Shown here piece by piece: positions 7,497-8,639 of a stretch of DNA of 8,639 bases. The notes beneath the pieces are model-generated. The model saw only the letters and a list, made by a program, of their open reading frames with translations. It was not told the origin of the DNA and did not search any database. Both the position numbers and the translations under genes were made by a program. The stretch lies in the NCBI GenBank assembly GCA_024684175.1, contig JAIKXJ010000021.1, forward strand, positions 1 through 8,639, given 5' to 3'. The DNA comes from Erysipelotrichaceae bacterium. Lineage in GTDB: Bacteria; Bacillota_I; Bacilli_A; Erysipelotrichales; Erysipelotrichaceae. Every line of letters begins with the position of its first letter. Within the stretch, counting starts at the first letter, position 1.

Positions 7497-8449
7497 GAAA
7501 AATCGGAATCCTTACTTCGGGCGGCGATTCGCCGGGCATGAATGCAGCCATACGTGCAGTCACCAGGACCGCACTGGCCAACGGTATCGAGGTCGTCGGG
7601 ATCCATGACGGTTACAAAGGTCTCGTGGAGGGCTTGTACGAACCGTTCAACAGGCATTCCGTTTCCGAGACCATCGCAAAAGGCGGCACGATCTTAGGCT
7701 CGGCCAGACTTCCGGAATTCAAAGAGGAAGCCGTCCAGCTCAAAGGTGTGGAAAAGCTAAAAGAGAACCAGATCGATGCGGTCGTGGTCATCGGCGGCGA
7801 CGGTACATACCGCGGCGCGGATGCGCTGACGAAACTCGGCGTCAACTGTATCGCATTGCCGGGGACCATCGATAACGATATCGAAGGGACCGATTACACC
7901 ATCGGTTTTGATACAGCGTTGAATACGATCGTCGACTGTGTCGATAAGCTGCGTGACACTTCCAATTCGCATCACCGCTGTTCCGTCGTCGAAGTCATGG
8001 GGAATCGCTGCGGTGACCTGGCGATCTATTCCGGTATCTCCTGCGGTGCGGAGATCCTGATCACACCGGAGACCGGCTACGATGAGGAAGCCGTCCTGGA
8101 AAAACTGCGCTATCTGGAGAACCAGGGCAAGAACCATGCGATCGTCATCGTTTCGGAAAAGGTCTGTGATGTCAAATCACTGGCTGACAAGATCTCGAGA
8201 GTGACCGGTTTTGCCGGAAGGGCAACGATCCTCGGTCACATTCAGCGAGGCGGTTCGCCAACGCCGTCCGACCGTGTCCTGGCTTCCCGTATGGGTGCCA
8301 AGGCGGTGGAACTGCTGGTGGCTGGTGTCGGCGGGCATTGTGTCGGCATCCAAAACAACGAGATCGTTTCGATGCCGATCGAAGAATGTGTCGGCATGCC
8401 GCGAAGCAGCCGCAGACGCTTTTACAGATTATTTGACAGGCTCGTCTAA
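7490..8449 (+). CDS. pfkA: ATP-dependent 6-phosphofructokinase
   Basis: PfkA phosphorylates fructose 6-phosphate to fructose 1,6-bisphosphate, the committed step of glycolysis. At 319 residues it has the bacterial ATP-PFK length and aligns with the E. coli enzyme almost without gaps (window number = E. coli number + 1). It shows GGDSPGMNA (11-19), GSAR with Arg73, GGDG with Gly105 (E. coli Gly104, the mark of ATP rather than pyrophosphate use), PGTIDND with catalytic Asp128, Arg163, Glu223, Arg244, and GHIQRGG with His250 and Arg253. The effector-site residues Arg22, Arg26, Arg55, Arg155, Glu188 and Lys214 are kept; the place of Lys211 is Gln212. One active-site change stands out: MGR (E. coli Arg171) reads MGN, with Asn172 followed by Arg173. 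The gene overlaps dnaI by seven bases, has its own strong ribosome binding site, and is the last gene before a terminator. No pyk follows within the window. Confidence 0.97.
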   Translation: MLRKIGILTSGGDSPGMNAAIRAVTRTALANGIEVVGIHDGYKGLVEGLYEPFNRHSVSETIAKGGTILGSARLPEFKEEAVQLKGVEKLKENQIDAVVVIGGDGTYRGADALTKLGVNCIALPGTIDNDIEGTDYTIGFDTALNTIVDCVDKLRDTSNSHHRCSVVEVMGNRCGDLAIYSGISCGAEILITPETGYDEEAVLEKLRYLENQGKNHAIVIVSEKVCDVKSLADKISRVTGFAGRATILGHIQRGGSPTPSDRVLASRMGAKAVELLVAGVGGHCVGIQNNEIVSMPIEECVGMPRSSRRRFYRLFDRLV

Positions 8450-8474
8450 AGGATACGTAAAAGTATCCTTTTTT
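8448..8474 (+). terminator. Rho-independent terminator after pfkA
   Basis: The stem GGATAC (8451-8456) / GTATCC (8463-8468) has a six-base loop GTAAAA and is followed by six T (8469-8474). The preceding AA(A) of the pfkA stop can pair with the first T's and lengthen the stem. It starts at the stop codon itself and ends the eight-gene block. Confidence 0.9.
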
Positions 8475-8482
8475 CAACCACT

Positions 8483-8498
8483 AAAAAAGCCCTGATGT
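8483..8498. other. Possible half of a second, bidirectional terminator, cut by the IS
   Basis: Six A (8483-8488) followed by GCCCTGATGT (8489-8498) looks like the left arm of a terminator of the A-tract/GC-stem/T-tract kind. No matching CAGGGC-T-run arm follows on this side, because the IS terminus starts at 8499. This is an inference from one arm only. Confidence 0.3.
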
Positions 8499-8523
8499 TG
8501 AACTAGTCAACTAAAAGTAGACA
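8499..8523. repeat. Terminal inverted repeat (right end) of the IS3-family element
   Basis: A 25-base terminus starts TGAACTAGTC and ends AAAAGTAGACA. Its layout resembles the right ends of IS150-like IS3 members, which open with TGAACT and close with a GACA-type motif. The inner boundary is an estimate, because the partner repeat is not in the window. Confidence 0.65.
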
Positions 8524-8537
8524 ATTCATAAAAAGGC

Positions 8538-8639
8538 CTAGAACCCCGTTTCGGTCCTGAACTGAAGCGGGGTTTTATAATTGAGTGAATAGGATGGCCG
8601 TTCGCTGTTGTAATACACAATGTATCTTTCGATGTCTTC
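8538..8639 (-). CDS. IS3-family transposase OrfB, C-terminal 33 residues (partial)
   Basis: Reading the - strand from the window edge gives an open frame of 33 residues, ending at TAG (8538-8540). It contains YIVYYNSERPSYSLNYKTP followed by LQFRTETGF. This is the very end of the rve integrase domain of IS3-family transposases, where the pattern YIxxYNxxRP...LxYxTPxxF is nearly universal. The last catalytic Glu of the DDE triad lies further upstream in these proteins and is outside the window. The fragment is intact as far as seen, with no frameshift. It is convergent with pfkA. A strong hairpin lies inside its last codons. The IS150 subgroup is likely but not provable from this piece. Confidence 0.88.
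   Translation of the reverse strand, partial: EDIERYIVYYNSERPSYSLNYKTPLQFRTETGF
8542..8576. terminator. 14-bp hairpin inside the transposase 3' end, possible transcription stop
   Basis: AACCCCGTTTCGGT (8542-8555) pairs with ACTGAAGCGGGGTT (8561-8574) over 14 positions with two G-T wobbles and a five-base loop CCTGA. On the + strand it runs into TTTT (8573-8576), as an intrinsic terminator would. On the - strand a T5 tract follows only after CTAGGCC. It could stop transcripts entering the IS from pfkA, or end the transposase message. The structure is certain on paper; its function is inferred. Confidence 0.5.

Larger units (their letters stand above)
8499..8639 (-). mobile_element. Right end of an IS3-family insertion sequence (partial)
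   Basis: The element is read on the - strand and runs out of the window at 8639. Its outer boundary is set at 8499, where the + strand begins TGAACTAGTC, matching the TG...CA termini of IS3-family elements. The transposase stop lies 14 bases inside the end of the terminal repeat, so this is the right (3') end. It lies 49 bases beyond the pfkA stop and disrupts no visible gene. The other end, orfA, the frameshift signal and the catalytic core are outside the window, so activity cannot be judged. Target duplication cannot be checked with one end only. Confidence 0.85.

Noticed and set aside
8450..8537. Small RNA or extra gene between pfkA and the IS
   Set aside because: The gap is only about 50 bases before the IS terminus and holds the terminator and the A6-GCCC flank. 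No promoter or start with a ribosome binding site is seen.
1..8639. CRISPR array, tRNA, rRNA, riboswitch or phage genes
   Set aside because: I looked on both strands and found no regular repeats, no tRNA-like clover pattern, no leader region long enough for a riboswitch, and no phage-type proteins.

Overview
The window is a dense run of eight genes on the + strand, ending in a terminator and followed by one end of an insertion sequence read on the - strand. The DnaB/DnaI helicase-loading pair is characteristic of Bacillota (Firmicutes, Bacilli and relatives). The gene order polA-mutM-coaE-dnaB-dnaI matches that neighbourhood in Bacillus. GC content looks mid-range (near 50% by eye). Together with a Firmicute-type PolA and SD-led starts, this suggests a gut-type Bacillota, possibly Erysipelotrichia-like. 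The class is inferred, not shown. TGA serves as a normal stop several times, so this is not a mollicute code.

Layout: 2-538, 3' part of trmB (tRNA m7G46 methyltransferase). 543-1574, a ZnuA/TroA-fold lipoprotein that appears to lack every canonical metal ligand. 1576-4152, polA with an apparently dead proofreading domain. 4152-4967, mutM. 4964-5524, coaE. 5518-6648, dnaB-type replication initiation protein. 6645-7496, dnaI helicase loader. 7490-8449, pfkA. 8448-8474, a clear intrinsic terminator. 8499-8639, the right end of an IS3-family element on the - strand, with its terminal repeat and the last 33 codons of its transposase.

Every junction from trmB to pfkA is a 1-4 base gap or a 1-7 base overlap, so transcriptional and translational coupling across the whole block is likely. 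The genes combine DNA synthesis and gap filling (PolA), oxidised-guanine repair (MutM), helicase loading at origins and restarted forks (DnaB, DnaI), coenzyme A completion (CoaE), committed glycolysis (PfkA) and tRNA modification (TrmB).

Most of the window is ordinary housekeeping DNA, and I see no new multi-gene system. The points that merit attention are the ligand-less ZnuA-like lipoprotein, a roughly four-fold excess of GATC across the genes, the IS end abutting what looks like half a terminator, a 14-bp hairpin inside the transposase 3' end, and an active-site Arg-to-Asn change in PfkA.
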